From NCBI RefSeq assembly GCF_963678635.1, contig NC_087066.1, positions 16,985,275-17,049,274 on the forward strand: a stretch of 64,000 bases of DNA, in the 5' to 3' direction. A program made the translations under genes and the position numbers. The DNA comes from Symsagittifera roscoffensis. Lineage: Eukaryota > Xenacoelomorpha > Acoela > Convolutidae. Numbering within the stretch: position 1 is the first letter of the stretch; each line of letters begins with the position of its first letter. Positions 44,159 through 55,394 of the stretch are shown here, in pieces. The notes below the pieces were generated by a model. The model saw only the letters and a list, made by a program, of their open reading frames with translations, did no database searches and was not told the DNA's origin.

Positions 44159-44938
44159 ATGAGCTTCCTGGGGTTTGCCAATTATTACCGTGAGTTCATA
44201 AAAGGATACGCAGACAAGGTGTACCCCATGCAGAAACTGATGCGCAACAAAGGAAAAAAGTTCAAATGGAACGACAAAGCTCAAGCTGTCTTCGTGAACA
44301 CAAAGCGGGAACTGTGCGAAGCGCCAGTGCTAGGCATGCCTACAGAGAAGGGCATGTTTATTCTTGACACAGATGCATCAGTAGTAGCCAACTCAGGAAT
44401 ACTGCATCAGGAACAGGAGTGGAATGGGAGAACAGGTCTCCGTCCCATTGCTTATGGCAGTAAAGGGTTGAGTGACACTGAATTGATTTATGGTGCACCA
44501 AAGGCAGAAATGTTTGCAGTGGTTACATTCGTGGAGAAGTACCGGGCATATTTAGGGAGCGCTCCCTTTAAGCTACGCGTGAACAATAGAGCATTATCCT
44601 GGTTGAAGACATACTCGATGGACCAGAGTTATGTTGGTCGGTGGATAGTCAGGTTAGACGGCTACCACATGATAATCGAGCACAAGATGCGCGACAAACA
44701 CCAGAATGCTGACAACCTTAGCAAGAAGACTGAGTTTTATGAGAGACTGGAGCAGAAGCAGGCCATTCAGGCGGAAAACAAGGAAGGGTTCTCGTTTCTG
44801 AACAAAGAAACTTATGAGGTGCTTCCCTTGACGAGATGGTTGGACAAATCTGGACATCCAACTCCGGGACATCCCGAGTTACCGGTGGAAAAGGCACCGG
44901 AAATAAAGATCTTATTAAAGAAGGACCCGATTCCTTAG
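44159..44938 (+). pseudogene. pol: Element B pol: RT connection and RNase H
   Basis: SFLGFANYYREFIKGYADKV marks the RT-RNase H connection. RNase H: Asp in ILDTDAS (about 44,370), Glu in PKAEMFAVV, then LRVNNRALSW, where Asn stands at the position of the third catalytic Asp, and Asp in NADNLSKK. The Asp-to-Asn change should inactivate RNase H if the alignment is right. The frame itself is open for 259 codons. Confidence 0.85.
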
Positions 44939-44944
44939 AATCTG

Positions 44945-45603
44945 TTGCTAGGTTGGAACCTGTTCCAACATGAACTCTCTCGTATGAACATAAACAGCCT
45001 CTCATTGCTGGATAAAACGGTGCATGTCACTCCGCAAGTGATGCGGATGCTGGGTGAATTGTTTGAGAGAAAAGTGACTAGAGATGACACCGAGTGGGCA
45101 GCAGCCATGGCATCGCTAACAGTCAGTGCGAAAGTAAAGATTAGGCCTTCAAGACGTCAACACAAAGAAAAAGAAAGGGTTTGTAGGACGATAGCTCAGC
45201 AACTATTATCCTCGATACCCCAAAACATCTTGACGAATAAATCATACAAACGAAAAGAACAGGTGAAAGGGACACAGAGGAAAACCGTCACATTTGAGGA
45301 TCAGGATCAGAAAGGCGAAGAAGTTGAACAAAATCTAAGGCAAGAAAGTTTGTCAGGGGAGAAGGACGTTGACGAGGACAGGCGAGTTTGTCCGGGGATT
45401 CAGGTGTAAGGGAAAATGTTCAAGGTGAGGAACCAGACGTGGATGACAAAATTTTGTCCGCTGAGTTCAGATAGATGAGCAGAGCGCATAAAATTGATCC
45501 CGAAGAAGAAATGTGCTCCCTGGTAGACTCTTTCATTGATGACAACTCGAGGAATTGAGGAAATGACACCTACTCAGACAGGAGTTCGAGCACGGGAGCG
45601 GAA
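44945..45603 (+). pseudogene. pol: Element B pol: acidic linker
   Basis: A 154-codon frame to 45,409, then short broken pieces. Lys/Glu-rich and low in hydrophobic residues, it lies between RNase H and the integrase zinc domain. No motif is recognised. Confidence 0.5.
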
Positions 45604-46389
45604 TTGTCAGAGCTAGCGATTCACACGTTACTAGTGGAGACTCGGCCAAGAGACCTGGACATAGAGGTATATCAAGACCCTGGAAGTGATCGCTACCTGG
45701 TACCCAGCGAAACAGTCTTTGACAACGCAGCGGATGATCTAGAAACAATAGCGGTATCGAAACGATCGATGAGATTGTTGCCGCAGAAAGAAGTAGTCAG
45801 GACTGATATTCAACCCTTCAGACAAGAGACAGAGCCATTGGCGAAAGTTTGGCGCATGAAGATGGAAGATGACACGCATCAGCAGCCTGATGAAATGAAT
45901 AGTCAATTGAGGGTCTTGAAGACATACTTCAAAGCGAGATACAGACTCTCGGACCTACTAAGAGCGCAAAGAAATGACCGCATGAAGAGCAACTTGAAAA
46001 GGTGGATCGGAAATGGAGCACCAGACAAGTGTGACCTGGAGGAAGACAGTTACCGCATTCTGAGACAGTACTTTATGCAAAAAGAGGGAAGATTATATCT
46101 GAACAAGAACAGGATCGTGGCTTGTAAGAGAAGAGAAGAAGACAAAGTCCTGTACAAATATAACGCGATAGTGTTGCCGCAACTCTATGAGACAGAACTT
46201 TTCTTTAGGTCGCATGATCAGATGGGACATCAGGGAATTGAAAAAGTTGACGAAAGGATTCTGAAGCGCTTTGAGTGGCCTGGAAAGAAGCAGTCATGCG
46301 AGAAGTGGGTAACAGCATGTCTGTCATGTCAACAGGTCAAGGATCCAAGGAAATTGCGATTTCCCATTGCAGTCGATCGAATCATCTGA
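45604..46389 (+). pseudogene. pol: Element B pol: linker and integrase zinc domain
   Basis: A 261-codon frame. The last 70 residues have the HHCC motif: FRSHDQMGHQG with two His, then CEKWVTACLSCQQVKDPRK with the Cys pair. The preceding part (DSYRILRQYFMQKEGRLYLN) is the usual approach to that domain. It overlaps the next frame in another phase at 46,367. Confidence 0.8.
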
Positions 46390-46936
46390 ATTCAACGAGG
46401 TGGTGCAGATTCATCACCAGAAAATACGTATGGCAGACAGCGGCTATAATCAGGTCTTGGTCATGATACACCACTTCACGAAGTATGCAGAGGCCGTGCC
46501 CTGCATAACTGCCTCAGCAAAAGAGACGTGCGATCATCTAATCAATACGTGGATAGCGATACATGGTTCTCCGATGACGTTTCAATCGGATAACGGAACA
46601 GCTTTCGTGGGAGAACTTACGGAAGAGCTCATGATACGCTCACAGGTGGCCCAAGCTCACTCCACGACATACAATCCCCAGACGAATGGCCCAAATGAGA
46701 GGCAAAATTGGACGTTGGTGTCGATGCTGAGGGTATATTGTTCCAGGTACATGACCGATTGGGACAGATACCTTCCACAGGTGATGGGAGCTTACAACAG
46801 CACGCAACACTCCATAAACGGAGTTAGTCCACACATGATGTTAAACGGACACAAGAAGTGTTTGCCCTTGACTTTCTTTTACCCAGAGTTTGAGGGAAAG
46901 AAAACATCACCAGGTCTACGTAAGGGATGTGATTAG
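46367..46936 (+). pseudogene. pol: Element B pol: integrase core, first catalytic Asp replaced
   Basis: A 189-codon frame. VVQIHHQKI carries His where the first catalytic Asp of gypsy integrases lies, and VLVMIHHFTKY has His at the second conserved Asp of the usual I.DHFTK. The second catalytic Asp (QSDNGTAFV) and the Glu (NGPNERQN) are kept. Two Asp-to-His changes in one domain should abolish activity. Confidence 0.85.
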
Positions 46937-47642
46937 ACGTCAACAAGAACTAAACGACTTTTGCAGACGGAACACTCAGTAAGCACAGGCAAGGCAGAGA
47001 AAAAGGTTCGATAAAAAAGCAGCTGATGCAAAAACTTAATCGGTAGGAGACTACTTATGGGTATTTCAAAACGTTATACCGCCGAAAGGAACAAAAAAGC
47101 TCCTAAAAAAGGGGAGGAGACCCTTCATGATTACGGAAGTACACCAGGAGGGACGTTTTTACAGACTGAGTACCGGCCGAACCGCTCATTTCGAAAATAT
47201 CAAGCCACACAACCCATCTACGGAAGACTGGTGCATACCTGCAGATATGGAAGAAGGGGATTAACTGATTATGGAACCTGCCTGCGAGGTCAACGAGAAG
47301 GGTACCAGGGGAAAGAATGATGGGAATGAGGTCGTAGAGGAAGGATCAAGTCCACCACTGAACCTGGATCCCAATGAGGTGATTGAAGCAGATGAAGAAA
47401 CCTTACCCTACGCGGAAGAGGACTGGCAAGAACCCGAACAGATGGAGATCCCCAAGAGTTTAGAACCAGACCTTCCCTATACGGCATGTGAACCCGGAAA
47501 ACTTGGTCCTGTCCTTGACGAGACTGAGGGACTTCCTTGTGGAAAGGGAAGTAAAGGAACTCTCGCTTCCAATATACGACCCGAACCGAGGACGACTGCA
47601 TCCACGGGAGCTATATGCACTGATACACGTAATTTTTTCTGA
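46937..47642 (+). pseudogene. pol: Element B pol: integrase C-terminal region
   Basis: Broken frames (47,057-47,320 and 47,271-47,642) still read FMITEVHQEGRFYRLSTGRT and an HFENIKPHNPSTEDW segment, typical of the gypsy integrase C-terminus, across two phases. An acidic, Pro/Glu-rich tail follows (EPACEVNEKG, ADEETLPYAEEDW). Its end marks the end of pol. Confidence 0.65.
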
Positions 47643-48070
47643 TACTAACATACAAGTATACTTACATAAGAAATATTGTTTGAGTATAGGCTGAGTTTAG
47701 GTTGCATGTAGGAGATGTCATACTATGTGGGTTGTGTGTAATGCGTTCTGTCTTATGTGTTATGTTATTAAGACCCTGGGTACGAGGGGATTAGTGACCA
47801 TGAGTGATTGAAAAATGATCTAAGGAATATATCTAATGTTTGGACAATCCATTCTTAGGTCGAAATCCAAAACTTTAGCAATAAAAAGAATTTAATACAT
47901 TTTAAGATCAAAATCTTCTTATCTGACTGTTTTAAATAAATTTTAGTACAAAATTAGAGTAACCTTGGTGAATATGATATTCGTGACCTCTTTTCTAGAT
48001 CCTGATTGATCATTTAATTATTCATCAGGTTTCAATTGAGCAAACTGATAATCAAACCGAATCTAACGAA
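47643..48070 (+). promoter_or_regulatory. AT-rich spacer with possible 3' splice site
   Basis: About 430 bases of AT-rich sequence between pol and the downstream frames. 'atttaattattcatcag' ends in AG near 48,029 and lies 40 bases before the ATG at 48,071. It could serve as acceptor for a spliced subgenomic RNA, as used for env in retroviruses. Confidence 0.35.
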
Positions 48071-48743
48071 ATGGACCACTTCGATCTGAATAAACTGATG
48101 GACCTAGCGGAGGCATATGTAGGACCGATGATAGATGCAATCTATCGTCGGCTGATGGATCGAGACTTCGCTCTGGAGGACCCAGAGGTATTCATGTTCC
48201 TGGTCGCCTTGATAAACGTCTTAGGGCATGATAACCGTGGGGACCGCCCAAGGAAGTCTTATTGATGACCATTTATGGAGAACGAGGAGTACTAGACCGC
48301 CCAAACTTGAGGGTAATGAGGTGGAGAAACGGGTCTCTCTCAGCAAGTGACTTGGCGAACGAGCCTGTGTTTGGAAGTTCCAGGACCTACCAACCAGGTG
48401 ACATGCCTCTGCCAAACAAGCCTAGGCCTGGACTGAGAAGAATGCATCAAGAGATGAACAGCGAGACTGGCTCGTCTAGTTCACAAATGAGAGCAGCTTT
48501 GCCACCAAAGAGGGCGATAGTAGAAGAAGAAGTTCAGACGAATGAAACGATGCAGGATCTGAACGGAACCATGCAAGAACTAGAGAAGACCAGACGAGAA
48601 CTAGACCAAGTGACCAGGACTATGCTCAGTATAAAAGAAGATAGGGATATGTAGAAGAAACTGTTTGAAGATTGTAACAAGAAGCAGGGTCGAGAAATAG
48701 AACGCTTGAGGCGAGAATAAAAAATCGATCGGAACGGCTGGCG
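48071..48743 (+). pseudogene. Downstream unit, N-terminal part with coiled coil
   Basis: Two overlapping frames (48,071-48,265 and 48,262-48,654) form one product with a phase change. It starts MDHFDLNKLMDLAEAYVGPM (helical, with Leu/Met repeats), passes a loop-rich segment and ends in a heptad-like stretch (NGTMQELEKTRRELDQVTRT) that continues past a stop to about 48,715. It may be an oligomerisation domain. I do not recognise the family. This is the first frame after the spacer and has the best start context in the unit. Confidence 0.55.
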
Positions 48744-49265
48744 TTGACGACGGCAGTAGAAAAAGCGATACCTGCAAGGAATGTTCCTCGTGGGCAGTCC
48801 CCGATGGAGCTCCTAACGCCTCGCAAACTGAGTCAAACGACGGAGGTGCGACCCCCGACTACGGCAGGAAGAGTGACGATCCCGGACCCAAGTGATACCC
48901 TAGGTGACCCAGTCGTGGAGCAGACAAAGCGGAAGTTGATAGAAACAGCTGGACGACTTGTCGCTAATAGGAATGCACCAGGTTCCGGGATGACTGCAAC
49001 CTATGGAAGAATTGACGACACGGACAGAGTGGAGTTCTCCCAAGAAACGATGAAGAACACGGGAGCTGACAGTGTCACGTTACCAGCAAAGAACTCTGGA
49101 GCCCCGGAAGGAAAGATAAAAGAAAGGCCGATGAAAAAAGTGTCCCGAGTGTTTGAGGTACAGAAGAACAACCACGTGAAGAATAATTTTACAGGAGTTC
49201 CGGATGCGGATCCGCAAGCTTGCTTTAACCGATTGACTTGGAGCCCGGCGATAAACATGCAATAA
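48744..49265 (+). pseudogene. Downstream unit, Thr/Pro-rich linker
   Basis: A 173-codon frame with low-complexity, Thr/Pro/Arg-rich sequence (TPRKLSQTTEVRPPTTAGRV) and a hydrophilic end, leading towards the SGNH-like domain. The 253-codon minus-strand frame at 49,001-49,762 is the antisense shadow. Confidence 0.5.
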
Positions 49266-49280
49266 CCGCCGCTCGGGACA

Positions 49281-49846
49281 TCACATTTGATACTGGGTGA
49301 CAGTTTGGTGAGAGTTTTCCAAAACCTGAGGACCTCTTGGATCACCATGGTGATGGTTTTTGGAGGTGCCAAGATAGCCCAGCTATATCGAATGGTGGAG
49401 CTAATGAACCAAGGAAGGATCCCTAACATAATGATCCTAATAGGAACAAACAATGTGTCCAGAGGTTCGGATGAGGAAGGGGCACAATGGAAATCGATGA
49501 TGGTGTGCCTTTCACTACTCTCTGGCAGAAGTTCAAGTGTGCGGTACTGACTGTCTGCACCGTACCAATGAGCACGAGAACGCTGACATCGACATGAAGG
49601 AGGCATAGCGAAGGAGTTATCAGGTGGAACAACATACTGAGAAATCTGGCGAGTCGTAATGCTGGACGGATGATCCTCATGGAAATTGAACACGAGCTCA
49701 GATCTATAAATCAGGTCAAACTTACCAACAATAGAATCCACTTTGATAGTATAGAAGGACAAGCCTGGATGAACCGAGTTTTCCAGGAGCGACTGGACGA
49801 AATCGAGGTCGAGCTCTTTGACACGGGAGTATTAAGGAAAGAATAA
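49281..49846 (+). pseudogene. Downstream unit, SGNH-hydrolase-like domain
   Basis: The 49,287-49,550 frame starts ILGDSLVRVF (block I GDS, nucleophile Ser), then VFGGAKIAQL (block II Gly) and NIMILIGTNNVSRGS (block III GTNN). A phase change follows, giving AVLTVCTVPMSTRT and, after another, RWNNILRNLASRNAGRMILM and NNRIHFDSIEGQAWMNRVF (block V with the catalytic His; the usual Asp before it is Asn here). Order and spacing fit the SGNH/GDSL esterase fold. Esterase domains are known in ORF1 of CR1-type LINEs; here one sits downstream of a gypsy pol. Substrate unknown. Broken by at least two shifts. Confidence 0.65.
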
Positions 49847-49853
49847 ACAACGA

Positions 49854-50350
49854 ATGAACCGGCACTCACAACCTTCGTGCCCCAACCTAGAAACACGTCT
49901 GGGAGCGGTCCCAGCCGTGACCTACAGGCCGCAAAGCTCGAGCGAGCCAGGGCAAAGAACGGACGTTGGACCGATTGGGAGAAGCGCCAGTAAGAAGAAC
50001 TATTCATCCATGGCGAAGATTAGGACCTGTCAACTCGACTACGGAAAAAACAGGTACCTCGAGACCGGAAACGAGATCGGAGACGAGCTCGGAGATTAGA
50101 TCGGAGACTACGAGCACCAGCCGAGAAGAACGTCGACCAGACAGAAGATCTTTGATGTGGTCGAGGCCCATACCTTCCACCTGGAATGTCTACAAACAGG
50201 ACCTGATGAAGTTGAACCTTCAGACGGTAAGCTTTGCAGCCGATGCCATAAGGATGCTGAATGGAGCGAGGCTATCCGTCAGCGGACTGTACTCAGTCGC
50301 TGGTGTGGACTGGTTGATAGCACGACTTTAGCTCCACGACCGCCTTAAGT
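49854..50350 (+). pseudogene. Downstream unit, Arg/Ser/Thr-rich segment
   Basis: Overlapping frames at 49,854-50,099, 49,966-50,331 and 50,157-50,348. The middle one has a low-complexity run (TETRSE- and SEIRSETTSTS-like) produced by repeats of 'gagatcggagac' and then a more ordered SRPIPSTWNVYKQDLMKLNL segment. It is a probable disordered linker. Confidence 0.4.
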
Positions 50351-50478
50351 TTCGCCAATTTAGAGGGACTGCCCTCAAACAACACAATGGCTCCAGTCAA
50401 TGCAAGAAATTTGCAGGACGTGAAAACGAATCATGGTCAGGAAATCGAGAAGAAAGACCCGGTAGATTCTCGATAACG

Positions 50479-51160
50479 ATGGCACCAATAGGACAACATG
50501 TGAAAATGTTCAAGCAATTACGAGCACCCCTATGTCATGTGAAAGAAAGAGCGTACCCAAAACAGGTGGCTCAAGAAGGCGATGTTCAGAGATATGGTGG
50601 GATGAAGATGATTAGGAAGGACGACACTATCTCTGCAGCGTATGATAAAGTGGAAATGAGAAAAGCAAAGATTTTGATAGTCGCGAACTCAGACTTCGTG
50701 CATACCTCCAATTCTCTGTTTTGGCCTGACGTTATAATGCTGGCAGCGGTCGACCTGGACCTAATGCAGTCGGTGTCAATGGCAATCGGGATACAACGAC
50801 AAGCGGAAATGAACACAATCACGATCCTATTTGCCGGCATAAAAGACCATCTACACAGTAGGGGTTTCCTGAGCAGACTCAGAGAGCCTACAACGGCAGA
50901 GGACGCAGTGTGGCCAGTGATAAAGGATATCCTCGAATCGATGAGTGAAATAATGGACACGCTGAAAGAAGGTGCATTCCCAAAGATAACACCGAAAGCT
51001 GTGTTTGCACTGTTCCGGGATATGCACATCTCCCGGATGGACTGAAGTTTGTATATGCGATGGTGGCGTTACTCTCGGAAGGGAAATTTGATGTGATCAT
51101 ATCTGACTCGAATCGCGGAATAGAAGTGAAGAACTGTGGGTCAGACCACTTAGGGCGGAA
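50479..51160 (+). pseudogene. Downstream unit, second SGNH-like/Rossmann-type module
   Basis: A 188-codon frame followed by a phase change near 51,020. It contains KILIVANSDFVHTSNSLFWP, a possible block I with Ser, a strand-rich core (DVIMLAAVDLDL) and ITILFAGIKDHLHSRGFLSR, which resembles the GxND-HL-SRG segment of SGNH-like proteins with the Asn replaced by Lys. LKFVYAMVALLSEGKFDVII follows in the next phase. The assignment to a fold is an inference from pattern only. Confidence 0.4.
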
Positions 51161-52058
51161 TTGCCGGCAGTGTGGTCTGACATCTCGAATGCAATGCGAG
51201 GAATCAAGGACCATTCATTGCACATGTTAGTATTAGACGAAGTACTGGGGTTGGATTATTCCAAATTCAGCCGACAACTCAAACTGAGACCAGGAATTGA
51301 CGATGACCATCGAGTAATAGTAGCAATGTCTAACGACTTATGGTTCCGAGGAAAGGAAATAAAAGAGGAAGGAGAAAGTAAGGAAGAAGGAAGAACTCCA
51401 AGGAGACGAGAGCTCACTTGGAAGCGATGGTCTTGCGAACGAAACCAGAGGCTAACAAATGGCTGCACTTGACCCCTCGGATAGCACATTGGGCACTGAT
51501 GCTTTCGAGCGAGGCCCAGTGATGATCAAGAAGATCCATGCCTACCTGGTGAAAGAGGTAAACCTGGCCGAAAATGATGAAGAGAAGTCAGCCGAAGTTG
51601 TAAACAGAGTGTGCCAAGTTACCCTGGAAGTTTTCTGGACACAGAATAAGAAGGGAGAAGAAGGCTTTGACCGGACTGACAGCATGCTGGAAGGGTTGGG
51701 AGCAGGATGGACCGGGTCCTTCCTGGCCAAAGTCTACCCCTCGCTCTCTCGATACCTGATCAGAGAGTTGCTTCAAGCAGTCACAGAGTTATCAATCGTG
51801 GATATACTAGCCCTGTTCGTGACGTTTGGAGCGGAGAATTTTGTGAGAGGACCAGTGGTACTGCTCACTGAAGGAGTGCAGAACTTGCGGTTAGATGGAA
51901 TTTTGACGCTAATTGCGATAACGCATGGGAACTTGGGAAGATTGATGAATCTGACCCGCTACTCTGAGCAAATGAGAGAGAACGTGAGGAGGTTTGACGT
52001 GAAGCGACCCACTGATTCCTGGTCCAAGATAAGAGATCTGCGACTTACTCTTATCTAG
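51161..52058 (+). pseudogene. Downstream unit, helical region
   Basis: Frames 51,161-51,472 and 51,459-52,058 overlap by 14 bases in different phases. Predicted mostly helical: SLHMLVLDEVLGLDYSKF, then MIKKIHAYLVKEVNLAEN, SLSRYLIRELLQAVTELSIV and LRLDGILTLIAITHGNLGRL. No catalytic motif is seen. The 199-codon frame is among the longest in the unit and looks under long-lasting coding constraint. Family unknown. Confidence 0.5.
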
Positions 52059-52121
52059 TACCTCCTGCAGCAGAATCGCTTTGTAACAGGAGAGGATGAG
52101 AAAATTCAGAAGGAAGAAGAC

Positions 52122-52511
52122 GTGCGACGTCATGTTGGGGGCATGCCCCAGTTAACTGACCTGAGCCTGGCCATGAGGACCGATCCCTTAGCACTGATCA
52201 GAGGAGCTACCGAGTTCGTGACGGTGATATACGGTCCTACAGTCCCGTTTGCGTTCCCTGACGTTAAGGTGGAGGCATACAGGAGCTCGGTGTTGCACCT
52301 GAACTTCATATCAACAGTGGACGGAAGTGCACTTAACTCGTGTCAACAGCACGCACTACGAGAAATGATGATTGAGGACTTGTTGTTCGCAAAAATATCA
52401 GAGCCGGAGATGACTGTCATAAATTTTGATGATCACTTCCATGATTGCATGGGAGAAGCGGATAGAGGGCACATCGAAGTATTCCCGAAGCTCTGGAATC
52501 TAAGGCCCTAA
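52122..52511 (+). pseudogene. Downstream unit, conserved IYGP/FAFPD segment
   Basis: A 129-codon frame containing TVIYGPTVPFAFPDVKVEAY followed by VLHLNFISTVDG. This is the segment retained in all old copies: near 30,395, 59,380 and 61,240. The C-terminal half (ISEPEMTVINFDDHFHDCMG) is acidic with His/Asp pairs. Retention across copies of very different age marks it as the most conserved part of the protein. Function unknown. Confidence 0.55.
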
Positions 52512-52539
52512 AATAAGACGAACGGCGAGATTACGAGAA

Positions 52540-53000
52540 TTGAGAGAAGACACGGAAGGCTGGGGTGACTACAAGAAACTGCCAGAAGAAATCCTCGAAT
52601 TTCTCTTGATTAGAAAGATGTTTCTCGGAGCAGACTCCGTAGTACAAACCCCTGGTTTGAGAGCCTTCGAAACCAACGAAAGGAGAGTAGCAAAATTCTC
52701 CGAGATGATAGACCCGTGCTTCGTGGGCAGAAACGCTGCCGGGCTGCACTATACGCAGTTTATCTACACGGATGAAGCGAAGAAATAATGCAGCAACTCC
52801 AAAACCTGGACGATTTGACGAAGAATGGGCGAAACTGGATCTGGCGCCAATGCTTATGAGAGGCAAGGCGGATTTGCAAGAAGCCTCACTAATCTTGATG
52901 AGTGTAAAACCGGAGTTATTGGAGAGCGGGAAACTACAAACTAGAACTGTGCTAGCACCCCTCGGATGCGAGGAAGTCAAGTTAATGCACGGAGAGGAAG
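52540..53000 (+). pseudogene. Downstream unit, segment homologous to 30,649-31,062
   Basis: The 52,540-52,788 frame and the start of the 52,772-53,146 frame. LLIRKMFLGADSVVQTPGLR, IDPCFVGRNAAGLHYTQF and GRFDEEWAKLDLAPMLMRG align with the decayed copy left of the gap. The 168-codon minus-strand frame at 52,531-53,037 is a shadow. Confidence 0.5.
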
Positions 53001-54282
53001 AAGATCGATTGCTGGCAGACCAGAAGAACCTATGCAACAGAATCCCGATCAGGCTGAGAAAGAGGACGACAAGGCTTCGACAGGCGGAATGTCCAGCCTG
53101 GACTTCAACTTCCTCAGCGACTTTGAAAATGGCACAGACACATTAGAAGGAACGACTGAGCCAGCAGACAAGGGAACTTTCACGCTGGAACCTCCGTCGG
53201 TCTTCATAGAAATGAACCGGAATTTGCTGGAGAGCAGCTCTCCGAGCAACTCTAAAGATGCCGAAAAGAAACTTTCAATGGAATCACCGAGGAGAAGAAG
53301 AATAAAAGGCACTGCCAGAGTACCTTTCTTGGGAACGTTGCCCAAAGAAGAGTGGGAAGTTCATCACAGAGACCACGAGAATAGGACGGGATGCAATATG
53401 GACAGAGTTGCCTTCATGGAAGAGTTTTGGACAGTAGTTCAGAGCTACGGGACTCAGTCTATACTGAAAACAAGTCTCAACAGACCACTAATGCGAAAAG
53501 TCCTTGACAAACTCGACGAGTGTGAAGGGAGATTGAGTGAGTTATTGATCGACTCTGTCACTGACGAAAGTGAGGCAAACTATCCTACAAAGACAACATC
53601 GCAAGAAGGCAATGATGAAGTAGTGTATCTGTCGAGAACCCGAAAAGGAACGATGCGATCAAAGATGGTGATTGACAAGATTAACGATATCACAATGAAA
53701 CTTTGCAGCAAAGTGACATTGAGGAAAGCGGGAAAAACAAAGGTGGACTCTGAAATCTCTGTAAAAGCTGACAACTCAGCCAAAAGAAAGCGCGTCGAAG
53801 AAGCCATGGACAAGGGACAGGGTGATGACCGATTGCTTGGCACAGACAAAATGTTGACTGACGTAGCTATGGTGCCACCCATTCTCATGGCAGGATTAAA
53901 ATCAGCCAGTTATAAAACCAAGAGGAGCGACCGCACTCTGACTCAAGCAACGTTAGAAATGGAAATACTCAGCCAATGTGGAGAGAGTACCCCAAAAGAC
54001 TTCAAATCGTCTTCCATGAACCATGGAGAGGAAAGCGTCGTAGGACAGCTAGTCCCAGTGGATTACAACCGACTGACAGTCTCGGAAACCATTTCGATTG
54101 ATGAACCCGCTGGTGGATACATGGAGATGGTGGAATACAGAAACTCGGCTAGAGGACACTTCATTGCTCTAAAAAACAAAAGTGCTATGGAAGGTTACTT
54201 AGAGACGATGATACAAGGCACAACCATGAAGCAGAAGGCATACGGAACTCTGGTTTCTCTGAGATGCACGCGGAAACGATAG
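52966..54282 (+). CDS. Downstream unit, longest frame (438 codons), unknown
   Basis: The longest uninterrupted frame of the unit. The first about 100 residues are polar and disordered (SSPSNSKDAEKKLSMESPRR). The middle has helical stretches (MRKVLDKLDECEGRLSELLI, MVIDKINDITMKLCSKVTL) and basic blocks (SAKRKRVEEAMDK, nuclear-localisation-like). A Met/Thr-rich end reads YLETMIQGTTMKQKAYG. No enzyme signature. The listed start is only the first ATG in phase; the biological reading probably enters from the preceding segment. It ends overlapping the next frame by 19 bases. Confidence 0.5.
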   Translation: MRGSQVNARRGRRSIAGRPEEPMQQNPDQAEKEDDKASTGGMSSLDFNFLSDFENGTDTLEGTTEPADKGTFTLEPPSVFIEMNRNLLESSSPSNSKDAEKKLSMESPRRRRIKGTARVPFLGTLPKEEWEVHHRDHENRTGCNMDRVAFMEEFWTVVQSYGTQSILKTSLNRPLMRKVLDKLDECEGRLSELLIDSVTDESEANYPTKTTSQEGNDEVVYLSRTRKGTMRSKMVIDKINDITMKLCSKVTLRKAGKTKVDSEISVKADNSAKRKRVEEAMDKGQGDDRLLGTDKMLTDVAMVPPILMAGLKSASYKTKRSDRTLTQATLEMEILSQCGESTPKDFKSSSMNHGEESVVGQLVPVDYNRLTVSETISIDEPAGGYMEMVEYRNSARGHFIALKNKSAMEGYLETMIQGTTMKQKAYGTLVSLRCTRKR

Positions 54283-55146
54283 ACCAATTGGTGAGGCTAC
54301 CATGGAGAGCAGTAATGTTACGGCACTTCGAAGAAGAAATGAGAAACACCCCGAAGATACATGCTCTGATAGCGATACCCTATGCGAGAACAGAATTGCA
54401 ACTCAGGTTCGCTTGGTGCATGACTGGACGGACACAATGGGGGGAATACGACTCAGAGGAAAGAAAAAGATCGAAGGGAGAGAAGATATTCTTAATGGCA
54501 TGCATGAGAGATCTAATGATCCAAGAAGGAGCGGCAGTAGCGTGCGCGAAGCGGAAAGACGCTCTCTGTTTCATTCGATTTATGCTGGAACAAATATCAG
54601 TGCCGGCGTTGAACACTTGTGTCAAGATGCTAAAAGGAAGGTTATGAACGAGCAAAAGCCTTGCTCTTATTAGCAATTTTGAACATCCATCATAGTAAAC
54701 CGATGCGAGTTAACATGAAAGAACCTGTGGAACTGGAACCAGTGAAGAAGATTGACGAAATAAGGAGGTTCTCTAATAAGGAGATGAGGCTCACAAAAGA
54801 ATCTATGGGAGCACTGTCGAAGTCCAGTGAATACTGTGGACTGATCAGGAAGAAATCGTACAGTTACGTATCTGGAATCGTAGGGATGGCGTACATCCCT
54901 TTCATAAATGAAATCATACGCGATTGCTTCTTCGATTACGAGCAAGCAGTATTGCTAAGATTCTGGACGTCAAGAATTGCAACGATAAGGAGCGCTCCTA
55001 ATCAGCAGACTAAGCTGAGACTTGCACTGGAAGAAAAGTTGATTGCACCTTCAGTGCCAAAATCTGACAACCGACTAGAATTCGGATTGAGATTCTCGGA
55101 CGAATTGCTGAGAACGAGTCTAATGGTGGTGTGGGAACTGATATAA
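54264..55146 (+). pseudogene. Downstream unit, helical C-terminal part
   Basis: Frames 54,264-54,647 and 54,661-55,146, with a stop at 54,645. The first reads MLRHFEEEMRNTPKIHALIA and FAWCMTGRTQWGEY; the second FSNKEMRLTKESMGALSKSS and YIPFINEIIRDCFFDYEQAV. Mostly helical, with no membrane segment or motif recognised. Short frames in other phases at 54,302-54,673 are shadows. Confidence 0.45.
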
Positions 55147-55394
55147 CCATCATGGTGTCCGAGTCCTAACGCCGATTCAATATTGACTGCGACACAGGAT
55201 CTGCAGAGGGAATTGAATTCGGACTGTAACTTGCGTGACCTGAACAACATTTAGAATTTAGAACAGCCGCTAAGAGCAACGGAGAAGACAAAGTGGAGTT
55301 GCCTGGCTGGTGACCGGAGGTTTGGGTTAAACCTGGCAGCTGTCTGACGAAAGTCTGTGGACTGGAGGGTCACATCTGTGGAGGTCTGGATTGC

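Noticed and set aside
49001-49762. 253-codon minus-strand ORF
   Set aside because: It is antisense to the SGNH-like region and its linker, whose plus-strand motifs are clear.
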